Origin: Bacilli bacterium
GTDB lineage: Bacteria; Bacillota_I; Bacilli_A; RFN20; CAG-826
Length of the DNA stretch: 9,303 nt
Reading direction: 5' to 3'
Assembly (NCBI GenBank): GCA_024413875.1
Contig: JAKSVY010000056.1
Coordinates: 1 to 9,303, forward strand
Shown here one piece after another: positions 7,320-9,303 of this stretch; the stretch's first letter is position 1, and each line of letters starts with the position of its first letter. Below the pieces are notes generated by a model that was not told the origin of the DNA, did no database searches, and saw nothing but the letters and a program-made list of their open reading frames with translations. Position numbers and translations under genes: made by a program.

Positions 7320-7328
7320 AGTATATCA
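7320..7328 (-). promoter_or_regulatory. Extended -10 promoter predicting a leaderless mRNA (serine dehydratase)
   Basis: On the minus strand TGATATACT (TG, one base, TATACT) ends at 7320, and the ATG begins at 7310 with 9 bases between. No Shine-Dalgarno sequence is present and there is no recognisable -35. Confidence 0.6.
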
Positions 7329-7352
7329 CTTATATTATTTAATTGAAATAAA

Positions 7353-7382
7353 CGTTACATTTCGTTTTCTATCGTAACATTT
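7353..7382 (+). repeat. Pair of near-identical 10-bp direct repeats upstream of the riboswitch promoter
   Basis: CGTTACATTT (7353-7362) and CGTAACATTT (7373-7382) match at 9 of 10 positions, and their starts are exactly 20 bases apart, about two helical turns. They lie between the divergent serine dehydratase promoter and the riboswitch promoter. A transcription factor binding site is possible, but chance in A+T-rich DNA cannot be excluded. Confidence 0.4.
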
Positions 7383-7425
7383 ATAACAATTTGCAATATT
7401 TTTGTCGGTTATCCGTTCAGAAATA

Positions 7426-7454
7426 TTGACAAATATTAATAAATTAATAAAAAT
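7426..7454 (+). promoter_or_regulatory. Promoter of the riboswitch-adhesin unit
   Basis: A perfect -35 TTGACA lies at 7426-7431. The -10 is less clear: TAAAAA (7448-7453, 16-base spacer) or AAAAAT (7449-7454, 17-base spacer) fit the position. Transcription would begin near 7460, right at the 5' edge of the aptamer core. This is the only gene unit in the window with a consensus -35. Confidence 0.55.
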
Positions 7455-7461
7455 ACTTTCA

Positions 7462-7530
7462 GATAAAGGCAAACCTATAGTAATGTAGGGGCGCAAAACT
7501 ATAGGATCCAGATATGGATAGCCAGCTACC
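7462..7530 (+). ncRNA. Cyclic di-GMP-I (GEMM-I) riboswitch aptamer
   Basis: Three conserved core blocks of the GEMM-I aptamer occur in order and at the right spacing: GATAAAGGCAAACC (7462-7475), GGCGCAAA (7490-7497) and GGATAGCCAGCTACC (7516-7530). Between the first two, CCTATA (7474-7479) pairs with TGTAGG (7484-7489; one T-G pair) around the GNRA tetraloop GTAA, the P2 hairpin of this class. The P3 region can close CTAT (7499-7502) with ATAG (7518-7521). The usual GACGC is GGCGC here, and I could not find a convincing 5' partner for the basal P1 helix. The aptamer ends 12 bases before the start codon of the next gene, with no terminator hairpin in between, so control of translation initiation is more likely than termination. 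Ligand class is from motif recognition by eye. Confidence 0.87.
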
Positions 7531-7542
7531 TAACAAAAGAAT

Positions 7543-8346
7543 ATGAAATTAAAGAAAATTGTTATCGTTCCTGGATTTATTTGTATATTTGCTAATTTGA
7601 TTAGCTTATTTACTTTTACTTATTCTTGGTTCGCTCACAATAATCAAGTTGAAGCAACTGGTATGCAAGTTAAATGTGAAGATCCACATATGCTTCAATT
7701 TTCGTATAACATTTATGAATTTAATATGGAAGCTAACCAAGGAGCTAAGACTGAAACTTTCGAACTTGGTAGCTATGATAAATTTATTGAATCTCGTAAC
7801 GTTAAATTAGCTAAGATTTTAGAAATCACAATCAGACCTGCTGAAGGCGTTGATTATACTGAAAACCAAACATTAACAGTTGAAATACCATGTACTTCAA
7901 CATTTTTAGGTTCTGATAATAAGATTGCTTCAAAGATTTCTAACCTCGTTACATTTAAGACAGCAAGATTTGGTTATCAACTCAATGATACTTATTCATA
8001 TGATGTAAGCGATATTTATGGTAGTGATAATCTCCCTACAAGTGACAACACTTTCTATACAAAGGCTGTTGAATATTTTAACAATTGTGATTCACAAGAA
8101 TTCGTTTCAGACCCAACAAATAAAGCATTAAGTCAAGTTCAAAAAACTGATTTAATTACTTTCTCTAATATTGAAGTTCCAGCCCACTTCCAAGAATTAA
8201 AAATCGCTGTCGAATACACATACTCAAAGACATTAGTAGATTATTTCTACGATAATAATGATGAAAAGATTGAAATTAAGGACTTAACAGGAGCAGCCAT
8301 TCCTTTCACCAATGATATTGAGTATTTCTTGCTAAACCTCATCTAA
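7543..8346 (+). CDS. Exported SWF-motif protein, TasA/camelysin-like, under c-di-GMP riboswitch
   Basis: The 267-residue protein has a short basic start (MKLKK), a hydrophobic segment at about residues 6-27 and then YSWFAHNNQVEATGM, with S-W-F at 28-30. This layout resembles SipW-dependent exported fibre proteins (TasA, camelysin), where a short motif with aromatic residues follows the hydrophobic stretch, and the many SWF proteins of Mollicutes-like Bacilli. The remainder is rich in Thr, Ser, Asn and Tyr and looks beta-stranded, without an enzymatic motif. No LPxTG sorting signal and no C-terminal membrane helix is visible. A TAA in frame at 7531-7533 fixes the start to ATG 7543. There is no real Shine-Dalgarno sequence, only the A-rich AAAAGAA. 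It lies 12 bases after the cyclic di-GMP aptamer and one base before the next gene, so the two are co-transcribed. Fibre or adhesin function is inferred. Confidence 0.8.
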   Translation: MKLKKIVIVPGFICIFANLISLFTFTYSWFAHNNQVEATGMQVKCEDPHMLQFSYNIYEFNMEANQGAKTETFELGSYDKFIESRNVKLAKILEITIRPAEGVDYTENQTLTVEIPCTSTFLGSDNKIASKISNLVTFKTARFGYQLNDTYSYDVSDIYGSDNLPTSDNTFYTKAVEYFNNCDSQEFVSDPTNKALSQVQKTDLITFSNIEVPAHFQELKIAVEYTYSKTLVDYFYDNNDEKIEIKDLTGAAIPFTNDIEYFLLNLI

Positions 8347-8347
8347 T

Positions 8348-9303
8348 ATGAATAACAAAACTAAAGTAGTATTTACCGTATTTACATCGATTTGCTCCCT
8401 GTTAATGGCGAGCATTTCTGTTTCTTTTGCGTGGTTTAGAAAGAACTATAACATGGTAAATTGGGACGTTAATGGTTCCGTTTTAGCACAATATTTCGAC
8501 AAAAGAGAATTCAACGCTTCTAGCGATCCTATCGGCACAACAGCAGACAATCCTTTTGTCATCACAACGTACCGTCACTATGAAAACTTGGTAAAACTTC
8601 ACCATACAACTTTTGAAAACGCAAGAGGTGAAACTATTTCGTTTTCTGACCAACATTACTATTTTGAAATTGGTAAACAATATGAAGAAAATGGTGACTT
8701 TTTAGTTCAAGAATTCACTGATTTAGGTGCTCAAACAGGTAACAAATCAAGATATCTTAATCTCAATGCTTTAGATCCTCTTGAACCAATTGGTTCGGAA
8801 GAACACCCATTCGTTTCAACGATTGAAGGACACGGAATTACTGTCAAAAACTTCACAGTAAGCACAGCAGCGGATACCACAAATGAATATTATGATTTTG
8901 GTATTTTTGGTTATGTTGGAAATAACGATGCTGATAACTCTGGTAATATTTCTAATATTTACTATAGTGATTTCAAACTTGACGCTGAAGGATTAAACCC
9001 AACACATGCAAACGAAAGAGATTACCACGTAGAACACAAGAGAAACTCTTTTGTTGGTTATTTATGTGGCCACGTTTATGACGTTAATTCATTCTCAAAT
9101 GTTTATATTAATAACTGCTCTATGAAGGGTGGTAGTTCTCAATATGCATCCGTAAATAACTATGGCTATTTCGGCTTTGTTGAATTAGACAATCAAGGTA
9201 CGACAGCTGGTAGTGGTAACAACTATAACTTTGACCTTAATAGTAGTGCAATCTATGACTACTTTAATGAACACTATGATGAAGAAGAATTCACCTATGA
9301 TGA
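8348..9303 (+). CDS. Large exported SWF-motif protein with beta-helix, adhesin-like body (3' end outside window)
   Basis: The frame is open from ATG 8348 to the window end: 318 codons plus two bases, with no stop. The N-terminus parallels its neighbour, with a hydrophobic segment at about 8-27 and FAWFRKN, A-W-F occupying residues 28-30, the same register as S-W-F upstream. Residues 68-85 (NPFVITTYRHYENLVKLH) and 153-172 (HPFVSTIEGHGITVKNFTVS) resemble the opening of GLUG-type and pectate-lyase-like beta-helix surface proteins. Repeated coils of the form D-F-G-I-F-G-Y-V, I-S-N-I-Y-Y-S-D, N-V-Y-I-N-N-C and Y-G-Y-F-G-F-V continue the pattern. This suggests an adhesin or other cell-surface protein. 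The start follows the previous stop in the arrangement TAATATG and lacks a Shine-Dalgarno sequence, pointing to translational coupling. Total length and any C-terminal anchor cannot be known from this window. Confidence 0.8.
   Translation, partial: MNNKTKVVFTVFTSICSLLMASISVSFAWFRKNYNMVNWDVNGSVLAQYFDKREFNASSDPIGTTADNPFVITTYRHYENLVKLHHTTFENARGETISFSDQHYYFEIGKQYEENGDFLVQEFTDLGAQTGNKSRYLNLNALDPLEPIGSEEHPFVSTIEGHGITVKNFTVSTAADTTNEYYDFGIFGYVGNNDADNSGNISNIYYSDFKLDAEGLNPTHANERDYHVEHKRNSFVGYLCGHVYDVNSFSNVYINNCSMKGGSSQYASVNNYGYFGFVELDNQGTTAGSGNNYNFDLNSSAIYDYFNEHYDEEEFTYD

Noticed and set aside
7514..7546. Ten-codon mini-ORF starting inside the aptamer and ending in TGA that overlaps the ATG at 7543
   Set aside because: It has no ribosome binding site, lies within conserved aptamer bases, and its length and overlap are explainable by chance.
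8483..8680. 65-codon open frame on the minus strand
   Set aside because: It lies antisense within the second SWF-protein gene, whose long open frame and N-terminal signature are convincing.

Overview
The window is A+T-rich bacterial DNA with standard-code genes (Trp is TGG) and very short intergenic gaps; no gene-free stretch exceeds about 230 bases. The gene content (RuvX, single-chain iron-sulfur serine dehydratase, GltS-type symporter, NahK-type sugar kinase) and a pair of secreted proteins with an S/A-W-F motif just after the N-terminal hydrophobic segment suggest a low-GC Firmicute. An uncultured gut Bacilli lineage near the Acholeplasmatales/RF39/Erysipelotrichales group is most likely. 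The lineage is inferred from protein style, not from a marker gene.

Layout. Bases 1-282 hold the 3' end of ruvX, closed by a terminator. Bases 392-1651 hold an M18 metallo-aminopeptidase. Facing it, on the minus strand at 1680-2219, is an unrecognised four-helix membrane protein; the two converge on one bidirectional terminator. Divergent from that gene is a two-gene unit: a PlsC-like acyltransferase with an extra zinc ribbon (2342-3541), overlapped by a GltS-type symporter (3516-4913) and ended by a terminator. A NahK-type N-acetylhexosamine 1-kinase (5026-6090) converges with a serine dehydratase on the minus strand (6111-7310), again on a shared hairpin.

The most interesting part is 7353-9303. 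A TTGACA promoter leads into a class I cyclic di-GMP (GEMM-I) riboswitch aptamer at about 7462-7530. Only 12 bases later begins a two-gene unit encoding two exported proteins of the SWF/TasA-camelysin-like type. The second has a beta-helix, adhesin-like body and runs off the window end. The arrangement suggests that cyclic di-GMP controls surface fibre or adhesin production in this organism, probably at translation initiation because no terminator lies between aptamer and start codon.

A second theme is start-site architecture. Four genes have a -10 element (three of them extended, TGnTAnnnT) ending only 7-9 bases before an ATG that has no Shine-Dalgarno sequence, which predicts leaderless mRNAs. 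The aminopeptidase and the symporter instead have clear Shine-Dalgarno sequences.
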